From: a bacterium
GTDB taxonomy: Bacteria > Zhuqueibacterota > Zhuqueibacteria > Residuimicrobiales > Residuimicrobiaceae
Direction of reading: 5' to 3'
DNA length: 64,000 nt
NCBI GenBank assembly: GCA_029565685.1
Contig: JAKQNR010000007.1
Span: forward strand, 21,598 to 85,597
Shown here: piece by piece, positions 43,664 to 52,438 of the stretch
How positions within the stretch are numbered: position 1 is the stretch's first letter
Layout: every line of letters starts with the position of its first letter
The notes under the pieces: generated by a model
What the model saw: the letters and a program-made list of their open reading frames with translations, nothing else
The model's database searches: none
Told to the model about the DNA's origin: nothing
Position numbers and translations under genes: made by a program

Positions 43664-45040
43664 TCACCGCAGCAACAGCATCTTGCGTGATTGAGAAAAA
43701 CTCGACCCAGTCAGCCGGAGAAAATAAAATCCAGAAGGCATCTCCCGGCCGTCGGCATCGCATCCGGACCAATGCACCCGGTGCACGCCAGTCTGCCTGA
43801 TCCCCTGGTCCAGCGTCGCCACCGTTTTTCCCATCAGATCCAGAACCTGAATAGCGACCATACCGGGCTCGAGCAGTGCGTACTCCACTGTAGTACGGCT
43901 GTTAAAGGGGTTGGGATAGTTTTGCCGCAGGATATAATCGGCCGGCAGTGCGGGGTCCAGGACTGCAATCCCCAACGCAGCGGGTGTGATGAGCTCCGCT
44001 GTCTTGATTTTTGCGCTGCCGCTATAGCCTCCTGTGACCAGCACCCGGCCGTCCTTGAGCAGGGTAGCAGTATGCCCATACCGGGGCGTGTTCAGGCTGT
44101 CGACAAAGGCAAAAGTCCCCTGAACGGGATCGTACAGTTCCACCGAGCGGGTGATCGTCGGAATCAATCCGCCGACAAGGAGAATTTTGCCATTGGCAAA
44201 CGTCACAAACTGGTGCCCCCTGCGTCTCTCGGCTGCCATGACTCCGGCCGGAGTCCAGTAACCTGTCTGTGGATCAAAAATTTCGCATTGGCCTGCAGAG
44301 AATGAACCAGCTGCCAGCACCCGGCCGTCCGGAAGCGGGCAGAGCGAAAAGTTAGATCGCGTCGGCGTCATTTCAGCGGCAGCGGTAAATAGCCCGCTCC
44401 CGGGACTGAAAATTTCGCAGGATCTGAGGCCGATGCCAAAACCAGGCGTGGTCGTCTGCAAGCCGCCTGCGATGAGCACGCGTCCATCGGGCAACAGCGC
44501 CGCAGCATGGCCGGAGCGGTCCGTCGACAGGCTGCCGGTCGTTGTAAAGGCGCCCGTTGCCGGATCGTAGATCTCCGCAACCGCGTGGGTCTGCGGTCCC
44601 TGTTGATGCTGACCGGCGGCGATCAGAACGCGGCCGTCAGCGAGCAGAGTGGCCGTATGATAACAATGGTCGGTTGCCATGCTGTCCGTAGGGGTGAAAA
44701 CTCCGGTGGCGGGATTGTAGATCTCTGCGTATTTCTGGCTGTTGATTCCGCCGGCAAGCAGCACCCGGCCATCAGGCAGCAAAGTGGCCGACGAACCCTG
44801 GTAGAAATTTTTTTTTGTACTGCCAGTGAGGTTAAAACTCCCGGTATTGGGATTGTAGAGCTCGGCTTTTACTTCGCCGCCGCCGGCGATCAGCACCCTG
44901 CCATCTTTTAGCAGAGTGGCGGTATGGTAGGAACGGGCGATTTGCAATTCACCGGTGTAACTCCACTGTGCCGCCAGGGGCGAAATAACAATGAAACATA
45001 ATCCGGCGAGAACGATAAGGAGCGGCATATTAACTTTCAT
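43664..45040 (-). CDS. Secreted kelch-repeat protein with type IX-like sorting domain
   Basis: 458 residues: signal peptide to about residue 24, then six to seven kelch-like repeats of about 50 residues, each with 'H-T-A-T-L-L-x-D-G-R-V-L-I-A-G-G' and 'A-E-I/L-Y-N/D-P-x-T-G-x-F'. Kelch repeats form a beta-propeller, used in galactose oxidase-like and binding proteins. The end carries 'RQNYPNPFNSRTTVEYALLE' (sorting motif) and 'SGFYFLRLTGSSF'. The radical-copper Cys/Tyr pair of galactose oxidase is not evident, so a binding role is likelier. GGAGG precedes the ATG at 45040. The LVIVD gene follows in the same direction. Confidence 0.9.
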   Translation of the reverse strand: MKVNMPLLIVLAGLCFIVISPLAAQWSYTGELQIARSYHTATLLKDGRVLIAGGGEVKAELYNPNTGSFNLTGSTKKNFYQGSSATLLPDGRVLLAGGINSQKYAEIYNPATGVFTPTDSMATDHCYHTATLLADGRVLIAAGQHQQGPQTHAVAEIYDPATGAFTTTGSLSTDRSGHAAALLPDGRVLIAGGLQTTTPGFGIGLRSCEIFSPGSGLFTAAAEMTPTRSNFSLCPLPDGRVLAAGSFSAGQCEIFDPQTGYWTPAGVMAAERRRGHQFVTFANGKILLVGGLIPTITRSVELYDPVQGTFAFVDSLNTPRYGHTATLLKDGRVLVTGGYSGSAKIKTAELITPAALGIAVLDPALPADYILRQNYPNPFNSRTTVEYALLEPGMVAIQVLDLMGKTVATLDQGIRQTGVHRVHWSGCDADGREMPSGFYFLRLTGSSFSQSRKMLLLR

Positions 45041-45383
45041 GACCTGGCCTCCACGGGTTTGCGGGCACTATCGATAGGAGTTAAACGATCCATGCGATGA
45101 AGGTCACTCTCCGGGGATGGAAGGACCAAGGCAGGATGATAAGAGGTGATCAGCTGCGGCAGCGGATATTTCCCCGAGCGACGGCTCCAAGGCCTGTTGA
45201 AAAATATTCAATCGTGCTGCCAATGTCAAGGGGAAATTCATCCGCTTTGTGTCAAGCAGCTCAAGAAAACCCCGGCAAGGTTCATGCAGCAGGTGATCCG
45301 ATATAACAAAGCACCGACGGCAGACGTCCTTACATCTCGTTTCCTCAGAGGGGCATGAAAAAGTGGCAGAATGAATCGATCGT
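45041..45383. other. Intergenic stretch upstream of the kelch gene
   Basis: About 340 bases between the kelch start and the 3' end of the GH109 pseudogene, both on the minus strand. No domain-bearing frame and no obvious promoter consensus. Confidence 0.4.
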
Positions 45384-46354
45384 TCAACCGGCGGCTGGAA
45401 TCGGGCGGACCTGCGTGTTTCCCCCATGTGACAGCGAAAGATCCAGCGGTGCATTGGTTCGATAGGATCCACAGGTGAAATCAGGGACAGTGATGGGGAA
45501 AGATCCGTTGGCCACAGACCATGCGCTCAGCGGAACGATGGAACTCCAGGCGGCGACATCGTACACGTCCTGCTCCAGCGGAAGCCCATTCCTGAGGCAG
45601 TCGATCAGGGGCCAGTCCATCATAAAGTCCATGCCGCCGTGTCCACCGATCGTTTTGGCGAGGTCGCATACGCGTTTGACGATCTCCGGGGTGTACTTTT
45701 CCCATCATAAAATCGTTTGACGACATCGAGGTCATGAAGGTCATCCGGTCGCCGCGGTTGATGTTGACCACCTGGCAGAGCGGGCCGAGGAGCCCATGGG
45801 TGGGATAGAGGTTTGCATTCCGGCGCTGACTTTCCCGCAAGCGTCACATGCCGGTGCTTCTCGGCAGGTTAAAGTTCATCTTCAGTTGATCGTGGATATA
45901 GCCGCCTTCCACATGGATGATATCGCCGAAAAGCCCCTGCCGCACCATATTGAGGACCAGCAGCTCGAAAAAATCATAGCAGCAGTTTTCCAACATCATG
46001 CAATGTCTCTTTGTTCTTTCGGAGGCTTTTCTGTCCCAGATCGACTCGATCCTGGTATTTATCGCAAAGCGCCCTGATCTCAACGCCTTCAATCAGCCTT
46101 AGCCGGCCCACGGCCGCGAATCCACGGCTGCCGACGCCGATCAGCCCGATCCGAACGGTTTCCAGCCTGGGCGCCGCGTAGCCGCACATATTGAAAATCT
46201 GCTGATGCGTTTCTTCCGCTTCCCTTTTGGTATAAGCGAACAGCTCCGCTCTTCCGGCTTTGCGTCCGGGCTTTATGCCGGTCATGCCCAATGCGGTCAA
46301 TCCCGCGCCTGCCGCACCTGCTGTTTTGAGAAATTGTCTGCGGTTTGTTTTCAT
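45384..46354 (-). pseudogene. Broken GH109 alpha-N-acetylgalactosaminidase-like gene
   Basis: The minus strand preserves, in several frames, a Tat-type signal 'NRRQFLKTAGAAGAG', the Rossmann start 'VRIGLIGVGSRGFA', then '[19 protein letters not shown]' and '[19 protein letters not shown]', then '[21 protein letters not shown]' (key Y-P-T-H-G), 'SMSSNDFMM', and the tail '[19 protein letters not shown]' and '[14 protein letters not shown]'. This order is that of NAD-dependent GH109 enzymes (Gfo/Idh/MocA fold). About 60 residues in the Rossmann half are missing and at least three frameshifts occur. The gene no longer encodes a working enzyme. It was probably part of glycan breakdown. Confidence 0.88.
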
Positions 46355-46526
46355 GGTTTGATCTCTGGTTTTCATGAAGCGCTAAAGCTCACGGCCATCA
46401 GGCCGTAACGGCAAGCTGATCCACTTTCAAGGATTCGTATGCGGTTTTTCAATCCCATCCTGGTCGATTTTCATCGACGTCGTAATCGCCGGTCACGCCC
46501 CTTGCGATGAGCCCCTTCTGCACCGA

Positions 46527-46715
46527 TCATTGATATTTTGTAAAGGCGTAGCGCTTCGCCAGGTTCGCTTTTTCTTCGCCCGACAGCGAAGTGAAATATT
46601 TCTTCCAGCCAGGACAAAAGTTGATATGCCAACGCCAGAACCGGCCCATCAGAGATTTAGGATTCTTGTCGTAACGGGCGCGAAAGGCGCATTTGGCGCA
46701 ATTTTCCTCAGCCAT
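46527..46715 (-). CDS. Small conserved cysteine-containing protein
   Basis: 62 residues behind a perfect AGGAGG. It has 'NCAKCAFRARYDKNPKSL' with a CxxC pair, 'WRWHINFCPGWKKYF' with a third Cys next to His, and a basic C-terminus. The pattern suggests a small zinc- or metal-binding protein. The function is not known to me. It lies about 117 bases downstream of the 155-residue Cys protein on the same strand, and the two may be cotranscribed. Composition and ribosome site look like a genuine gene. Confidence 0.75.
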   Translation of the reverse strand: MAEENCAKCAFRARYDKNPKSLMGRFWRWHINFCPGWKKYFTSLSGEEKANLAKRYAFTKYQ

Positions 46716-46832
46716 CTTTTACCTCCTTTGACTGCAGTTCGGCAGATCAGGCGCTGAACAAAGCAGTCATAAAAAGTGCCATCGCCCATTGCCGCCGGAA
46801 CTGACCGCGGCCGGGCGTTTTACAAGGGATTC

Positions 46833-47300
46833 TTACACCTGCGCTACAATTACCGTATAGTTCTTGCCGTATTTTTTCGCGCATTTCGGACAGGTGGTAT
46901 ACCACATGTACCATTTCTTCACCTCCAGCCCCTTGGCTTCAGCCTGCGCCTGAAAATCCGCGCACCATTTTCCGGTGTCCTTGAACGGCCCTTCATAGAC
47001 CTTGGTCAGAAATTTACCGCTCAGGTTGATGTTTTCCGCACCGGGAATCTCACGGTCCACGGCGAGATAGACATCCATATTCCATTTGGAGGTGTGATCG
47101 GACAGACAGAGCCTGCCGATAAAAGAGCCGCCGGCCGCCGTCACCGTGGCGTCCAGCCGCTTCATAACCGAGCCAAAGTTGAGCGGCATGTAGAAAAGGG
47201 TCCGGACCTTTTCCTTGATGAATTTTTTACCCGCCCAGTCAAATACTTTGTCATCCCAGGGCGCCGGATCGAATTTTGGACAACAGATTTTCTCATCCAT
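46833..47300 (-). CDS. GyrI-like/SRPBCC-like small protein with C-terminal Cys pair
   Basis: 155 residues. N-terminal 'KICCPKFDPAPWDDK', central 'SDHTSKWNMDVYLAVDREI', 'SGKFLTKVYEGPFKDTGKW', and the end 'WYMWYTTCPKCAKKYGKNY'. The middle pattern (beta strands with 'Y-x-G-P-F') resembles the GyrI-like small-molecule-binding fold, and close homologues are usually annotated only as 'hydrolase' or hypothetical. A CC near the N-terminus and CPKC near the end could form a metal site. ATG 47300 with AAAGGAGG upstream is chosen. It is divergent from the TetR gene. Confidence 0.75.
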   Translation of the reverse strand: MDEKICCPKFDPAPWDDKVFDWAGKKFIKEKVRTLFYMPLNFGSVMKRLDATVTAAGGSFIGRLCLSDHTSKWNMDVYLAVDREIPGAENINLSGKFLTKVYEGPFKDTGKWCADFQAQAEAKGLEVKKWYMWYTTCPKCAKKYGKNYTVIVAQV

Positions 47301-47576
47301 TTTTCCTCCTTTGCAAGTCGGTCGCAATATCGAAATTGATATGGTTCATTCGACAGATAGGCAGCTGATCAATCGCCAAGTGCGCCGAGTAGTATGGTTT
47401 ATTCATTCCCTCGGCATCGCGCTGCGATTACTTTAAAGAGGGGAATGGTCTCATAGGCTGCACCAGCGCATACCATCGGCAACGCCTCCCGCCTGCTGCC
47501 CCGGAAATGTAACCAGGCGAAAAATGAAAAACAAGAATGTTTCAGCAAATTTAATAAAAAATGCCTTGCGTTTTCC

Positions 47577-47604
47577 TTGAATATTGGCTAAATTAGACTA
47601 TAAA
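47577..47604 (+). promoter_or_regulatory. Promoter of the TetR gene
   Basis: TTGAAT at 47577-47582 and TATAAA at 47599-47604 with a 16-base spacer. The operator-like repeat starts three bases downstream. This placement fits repression by the encoded TetR protein. Confidence 0.7.
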
Positions 47605-47606
47605 AC

Positions 47607-47631
47607 AATTTTAGTCGAAAAGACGAAAATT
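47607..47631. promoter_or_regulatory. Operator-like inverted repeat at the TetR promoter
   Basis: AATTTTAGTC and GACGAAAATT are inverted copies (nine of ten positions) around a 5-base spacer. The inner 13 bases TTTTAGTCGAAAA (47609-47621) occur again, exactly inverted, at 48242-48254 before the efflux genes. It is probably the binding site of the adjacent TetR regulator. Confidence 0.75.
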
Positions 47632-47644
47632 TTAGGAATTCCAC

Positions 47645-48229
47645 ATGGACATTATAAAAGAAAAAGATGAGCAGGTTCGGCAAGCGATCCTGCAAGCCGC
47701 CCTGCGGGTTTTTCAGAAATGGGGATTGAATAAAACCACCATGGAAGACATCGCCCGCGAAGCCGGAAAGGGAAAAAGCACCTTATACTACTATTATAAA
47801 AGCAAGGACGAAATTTTTGACGCGGTTCTAAAGATTCAATTGAATAACATTCTTTCCAAGGCTGAAGAGCTCGCCAACAGCATGAGCTCGGCGAAAGAAA
47901 AACTGAAAAAATACATCGTCAGCTGTATTTGCGAAATGGGCAAATACTCGACCATCTACAGCATCGCCCGCCGAGAGATCAACATGAGCCGCGGTTACCT
48001 GGAAAAAATCAGATCGTTTTTGGAAGAAAGGGAAGAAAAATTCATCAGACAGGTGTTAAATCATGGTTTTTTAAGCAGTGAATTTCACTTTATCGATGAG
48101 GATGAATTGGAAACTGCAATTAAAGCGATCGTCGGCGTCATTCATGCGCTGGAATTGTACTTGATGCTGGAAAATGACGATCCCAAACAGATAGATATCG
48201 TTGCTAGACTCATAACTAATGGAATTTGA
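47645..48229 (+). CDS. TetR/AcrR-family transcriptional regulator
   Basis: 194 residues. The N-terminal helix-turn-helix is clear: 'RQAILQAALRVFQKWGLNKTTMEDIAREAG' (split at its T-T-M-x-x-I) and 'GKSTLYYYYKSKDEIFDAVL'. The rest is an all-helical ligand-binding domain without recognisable specificity. It sits 58 bases upstream of a complete RND efflux operon, so it most likely represses that operon and itself until an inducer binds. Matching operator-like repeats lie in front of its own promoter and in the gap to the efflux genes. Confidence 0.93.
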   Translation: MDIIKEKDEQVRQAILQAALRVFQKWGLNKTTMEDIAREAGKGKSTLYYYYKSKDEIFDAVLKIQLNNILSKAEELANSMSSAKEKLKKYIVSCICEMGKYSTIYSIARREINMSRGYLEKIRSFLEEREEKFIRQVLNHGFLSSEFHFIDEDELETAIKAIVGVIHALELYLMLENDDPKQIDIVARLITNGI

Positions 48230-48241
48230 TTTTTTAACCAG

Positions 48242-48273
48242 TTTTCGACTAAAAAACTAATTAGGTCTAAAAA
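48242..48273. promoter_or_regulatory. Second operator-like site, before the efflux genes
   Basis: TTTTCGACTAAAA at 48242-48254 is the exact complement of 47609-47621. A weaker arm, TTAGGTCTAAAA, follows at 48261. The site lies in the 58-base gap between the TetR gene and the membrane-fusion gene. Confidence 0.7.
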
Positions 48274-48287
48274 TATAGGAAACTACC

Positions 48288-49328
48288 ATGAAAAACTCAA
48301 CTGCACCCGTTGTCAGCCTGATCGTAGCCCTGATCACGGTCACAGGCTGCAATCGATCCGTGAACCAGACTCAACCGGAACCCGTTCCCGTCAAAGTTTA
48401 TCAGGTACATGTCATGGATGCCCGCCACTATACGGCCTATAGCGGCACCATCGAAGAATCGGAAACCATTCCTCTTAGTTTTGCGTCAGTCGGCACCGTT
48501 GCAGAAGTGCGGGTCTCCGAAGGGCAATTCGTCAAAAAGGGCCAGCTCCTGGCCAGGCTCGACACCAGCACGTTTAAAAGCGCCTGGAACATGGCGAACG
48601 CCGTGCAACAGCAGGCGGAGGATGCCTACCAGCGATTAGCCCCCATGTATCAGAACGGCAATCTGCCGGAGATCAAATATGTCGAGGTCCAGACCGGCTT
48701 GCAACAGGCCAAAGCCGCCGCGGCCATCGCCCGCAAAGGCCTGGACGACTGCAATCTGTACGCCACCACCGATGCCCTTGTCGGCAAACGTTCGATCAAT
48801 CCGGGCATGATCGCCCTGCCGAACATCGCTTCCATTACCCTGGTCAAAATCTCTAAAGTGTTCGCCAAGGTGGCGGTTCCGGAAGATGAAATCTCTTCGA
48901 TCAAAAACGGCGACAAAGCCATGGTCGCCATCGGCGCTCTGGGAAGCCGGGCCTATGCCGGCACGGTGGCAGAGGTCGGCGTGATGGCCGATCCGCTGGC
49001 GCATACCTATGCAATAAAAATTGCTTTGGACAATTCTGATTGGAAAATCAAACCCGGCATGATCTGCAAAGCGACCATCGAAAATCCGGCGGTTCAACGG
49101 GGCTTGCTGGCGCCGAGTCACGCGGTATTAGTCGATGAGACCGGCAAAAACTTTGTCTATACGGTCGATCCGGCTACGGCAAAAGCGACGAGAAAATACG
49201 TTCAAATCGGCGGTCTGCTCACGGACGGCCTGGAAATCACCGACGGGTTGAATGTAAACGACCATCTGGTGGTCTCCGGTCAGCACAGACTGGTGGATAA
49301 CGCCCCAGTGCGCATCCTGCCCAACTAG
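48288..49328 (+). CDS. RND efflux membrane-fusion (periplasmic adaptor) lipoprotein
   Basis: 346 residues. The signal ends in a lipobox 'VTGC' (Cys23). Then come the first half of the lipoyl domain ('GTVAEVRVSEGQFVKKGQLLARLD'; key G-x-V and V-K-K-G-Q-x-L), a short helical hairpin ('QQQAEDAYQRL' to 'QTGLQQAKAAAAIARKGL'), the second lipoyl half ('LYATTDALVGKRSINPGMI'), a beta-barrel domain and a membrane-proximal end. It bridges the inner-membrane pump and TolC. AGGAAAC precedes the ATG. First structural gene of the operon, 20 bases before the pump. Confidence 0.93.
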   Translation: MKNSTAPVVSLIVALITVTGCNRSVNQTQPEPVPVKVYQVHVMDARHYTAYSGTIEESETIPLSFASVGTVAEVRVSEGQFVKKGQLLARLDTSTFKSAWNMANAVQQQAEDAYQRLAPMYQNGNLPEIKYVEVQTGLQQAKAAAAIARKGLDDCNLYATTDALVGKRSINPGMIALPNIASITLVKISKVFAKVAVPEDEISSIKNGDKAMVAIGALGSRAYAGTVAEVGVMADPLAHTYAIKIALDNSDWKIKPGMICKATIENPAVQRGLLAPSHAVLVDETGKNFVYTVDPATAKATRKYVQIGGLLTDGLEITDGLNVNDHLVVSGQHRLVDNAPVRILPN

Positions 49329-49348
49329 CACCCGAGGAAATGAAAACC

Positions 49349-52300
49349 ATGAAAAAAAAATACACCCTCCTGGAAACGCTGCTGCGTTACAAGCAGGTGC
49401 TGTTCATCAGCACCGGCATTTTGCTGCTGGTGGGAATTCTGGCCCTGATGCAGATGCCGCGCGATGAATTCCCCACCTTTGAAATACGGCAGGGCATCAT
49501 TGTCGGCGTTTACCCCGGCGCCTCCTCCCTGCAGGTCGAGGAGCAGCTGACGACCAAAGTCGAACAATATCTGTTTCAATACAACTCGGTCGTGCGCAGC
49601 AAAACCCGCTCCATCTCCAAAGAAAACGTGATGGTCATCTATGTGGAAGTTTCGGAGAAAGAAAAAGATCCGGAAGCTTTTTGGGCCAAGCTTCGGCTCG
49701 GGCTGAATGATTTTAAAAAACAGTTGCCCTCCGGCGTCCTGTCTCTGACCGCGGACAATGATTTCGGCAGCACCTCGGCCCTGTTGCTGGCGGTTCAATC
49801 CGAGACCAAAACCTACAAAGAGCTGAAAGAGGTCGTCGACCAATTTGAAGATCAAATCAGAAAAATTCCTTCCGTCTCCAAAGTGAAAAATTACGGCTCG
49901 CTGAAGGAACAGATCAACGTCTATATGGACGACGCCAAGCTCGCCCATTATGGCATCAAGCCATTGGTGGTGCTGGCGGCCCTCAAACCGCAAAGCGAGG
50001 TCGGCTATGCCGGCGAGATCGACGACGGTCATTCCGTGTACCCGATTCATATTCCGTTGAGCTATCGAACCGAAGAAGATTTGGCGAATCAGATCGTCTA
50101 TTCGGATCCTTTGGGCCATATCGTCCGGGTCAAAGATGTAGCCAGGGTGGTGCGTGAATATGAGCAGCCGGACTCCTTTGTCCGCGTCAACGGTAAAAAA
50201 TGCCTCATCGTCTCTCTGGAAATGCAGACCGGCAACAACATCGTTCACTTTGGCGAGGCGGTCGGCAAAGAGATCGACCGTTTCAGCCGATCGTTGCCGC
50301 CGGATGTAAAAATCATAACCATCTCCAACATTCCCGGCGCAGTCTCCCACGCGATTGCCAACTTTATGAAAGAGTTCGCCATCGCCATCGTCGCCGTCAT
50401 TCTGGTCACCATTATCCTCCTGCCGCGCAGAGTGGCCTTGGTGGCCGCATCCGCCATCCCCATCTCCATCCTCATCACTCTGGCGTTCATGTGGGTGACC
50501 GGGTGGGATCTGCAGACGGTTTCCCTGGCCTCGTTGATCCTGGTTTTGGGGATGGTGGTGGACAACGCGATCGTCATCATCGACAATTATGTGGAGAAAT
50601 TGGACAACGGCATTACCCCACACGATGCCGCCTCGCAGAGCGTGTCGGATCTGTTCGGTTCAGTGCTTTCCGCCACCCTCATCCTCATCGCCTGTTTCTG
50701 GCCGATCATCTTTTTCATGAAAGGGACCGCCGGCGACTTTGTCCGCTCTCTCCCCTATGTGGTCAGTTATGCCCTGTTCATCTCGCTATTCACCTCCGCG
50801 GTGCTGGTGCCGCTGCTGAGCTATTCGTTCATCAAAAACGGCATTAAAAATGATAGCCGCAAGGGCAGAAAGGCCGTCTTTCTGGACAACGTACAAAAGT
50901 ATTATAACCGTTTGCTGGATAAAGTTTTTAAAAACAAACTGATGGTAGTGCTGCTGGGCATGGGCTCCTTCATCGCCGGCATGGCGATCCTCGGCATTTC
51001 CCCGCAACAGTCTTTTCCGAAAATCGAGCGCAACCAGTTCGCCGTTGAGGTGCACTTGCCTCTGGGCAGTTCCCTGCAGCAAACCGATGCGGTGATGAAA
51101 GATTTGGAACAACTGCTGGAAAAGGACTCCCGGGTCAAGACTGTGGCGTCGTTTGTCGGGACCAGCTCGCCGCGTTTCCATACTATTTACGCGCCCAATT
51201 TTCCGGCAAAAAGCTATGGACAATTGATCGTACTGACTGCCTCCAATCAGGCGACGGTCGAGCTGCTCGATGAATTCAGCGTCAAATACGCCCATCGCTA
51301 TGCGAACGCGGATGTCAAATGGAAGCAGCTGGAATTCGCCGTCTCCCCGTCGCCCATCGAAATCCGCATCGCCGGCGATGACCTGCAGGCCCTGAAACAA
51401 ACGGCGGACCGCGTCTCAAATATCCTCCGGCAATGCGAAGGCGTTACCTGGGTGCGCACGGATTTCAAGCAGGCTCAGCAGACCATCGATCTTGAGATCA
51501 AAAGGGATGAAGCCGGCCGGCTTGGCTATTCCAATATGCTGCTCGGTTATTCCCTGATGGTCGGCACCAAAGGATTGCCTCTGGCCACCATCTGGGAGGG
51601 CGATTATCCGGTGCAAGTGCAACTCAAAGTAGATAAAAAAGTCAAAACCAGCATCGACGATATCAATAACCAGTATGTGACCTCTCCCTATCTGGTCGCC
51701 TCGGTGCCGGTTCGTCAGATCGCCGATCTCAAACCAGGATGGACCGAGGGCGAGATCGTCCATCGCAACGGCATCCGCACCCTTACGGTTCAGGCGGATG
51801 TGAGCAGAAAGGCGTATCCCTCGACCATTTTCAACAAAGTAAGACCGAAAATCGAAGCCCTGCCGTTGCCGGAAGGTTTTTCCATTTACTATGGCGGCGA
51901 TCACCAGGACACTGTGGAATATATCACCCCCTTTTACTATTCGCTGATGATCAGCATCGTCATCATCTTTCTCATTTTGATGGTCCAGTTTAAAAACGTC
52001 AAGACTACGTTGCTGATCATGCTGACCATGCCGTTATGCATTTTTGGCGCATCGATGGGCATATTGATCACCGGTTATCCTTTCGGCGTCACGGCGTTTA
52101 TCGGGCTGATCGGCTTGATGGGCATCGTCGTCCGCAACGGCATCATCTATATCTCTTATGCGGAAGAGCTGCGCAGGGAACACGGCCATTCTCTGGAAGA
52201 AGCGGCGATCTCGGCCGCCCAGCGCAGAATGCGGCCGATTTTCCTCACCGCGGCGGCGGCGGCGGTCGGCGTGATTCCCATGATCGCCGGCGGCTCCCTG

Positions 52301-52438
52301 TTGTGGGGGCCGTTAGGGTCGGTGATCTGTTTCGGGTTGATCTTTGCCCTGATTCTATCTCTATTGTTGATGCCGGTGCTCTATTATATCTTTCACCGGA
52401 AAGATTTCAATAAAGTTGAAGCGAGTGAACAACTATGA
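49349..52438 (+). CDS. RND-family efflux permease
   Basis: 1029 residues, full length, with twelve helices and two large periplasmic loops. Typical motifs: 'LLVGILALMQMPRDEFPTFE' at the first helix end, 'VYPGASSLQVEEQLTTKVE' in the porter domain, and 'LVLGMVVDNAIVIIDNYVEKL' in helix 4, where the proton-relay pair D-D is D-N as in many 'VVDN' RND pumps. A second copy of the fold begins near residue 530. It exports small molecules using the proton gradient, with the adaptor before it and the TolC-like protein after it. ATG 49349 is preferred; ATG 49340 would sit too close to the ribosome site GAGGAA. Confidence 0.95.
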   Translation: MKKKYTLLETLLRYKQVLFISTGILLLVGILALMQMPRDEFPTFEIRQGIIVGVYPGASSLQVEEQLTTKVEQYLFQYNSVVRSKTRSISKENVMVIYVEVSEKEKDPEAFWAKLRLGLNDFKKQLPSGVLSLTADNDFGSTSALLLAVQSETKTYKELKEVVDQFEDQIRKIPSVSKVKNYGSLKEQINVYMDDAKLAHYGIKPLVVLAALKPQSEVGYAGEIDDGHSVYPIHIPLSYRTEEDLANQIVYSDPLGHIVRVKDVARVVREYEQPDSFVRVNGKKCLIVSLEMQTGNNIVHFGEAVGKEIDRFSRSLPPDVKIITISNIPGAVSHAIANFMKEFAIAIVAVILVTIILLPRRVALVAASAIPISILITLAFMWVTGWDLQTVSLASLILVLGMVVDNAIVIIDNYVEKLDNGITPHDAASQSVSDLFGSVLSATLILIACFWPIIFFMKGTAGDFVRSLPYVVSYALFISLFTSAVLVPLLSYSFIKNGIKNDSRKGRKAVFLDNVQKYYNRLLDKVFKNKLMVVLLGMGSFIAGMAILGISPQQSFPKIERNQFAVEVHLPLGSSLQQTDAVMKDLEQLLEKDSRVKTVASFVGTSSPRFHTIYAPNFPAKSYGQLIVLTASNQATVELLDEFSVKYAHRYANADVKWKQLEFAVSPSPIEIRIAGDDLQALKQTADRVSNILRQCEGVTWVRTDFKQAQQTIDLEIKRDEAGRLGYSNMLLGYSLMVGTKGLPLATIWEGDYPVQVQLKVDKKVKTSIDDINNQYVTSPYLVASVPVRQIADLKPGWTEGEIVHRNGIRTLTVQADVSRKAYPSTIFNKVRPKIEALPLPEGFSIYYGGDHQDTVEYITPFYYSLMISIVIIFLILMVQFKNVKTTLLIMLTMPLCIFGASMGILITGYPFGVTAFIGLIGLMGIVVRNGIIYISYAEELRREHGHSLEEAAISAAQRRMRPIFLTAAAAAVGVIPMIAGGSLLWGPLGSVICFGLIFALILSLLLMPVLYYIFHRKDFNKVEASEQL

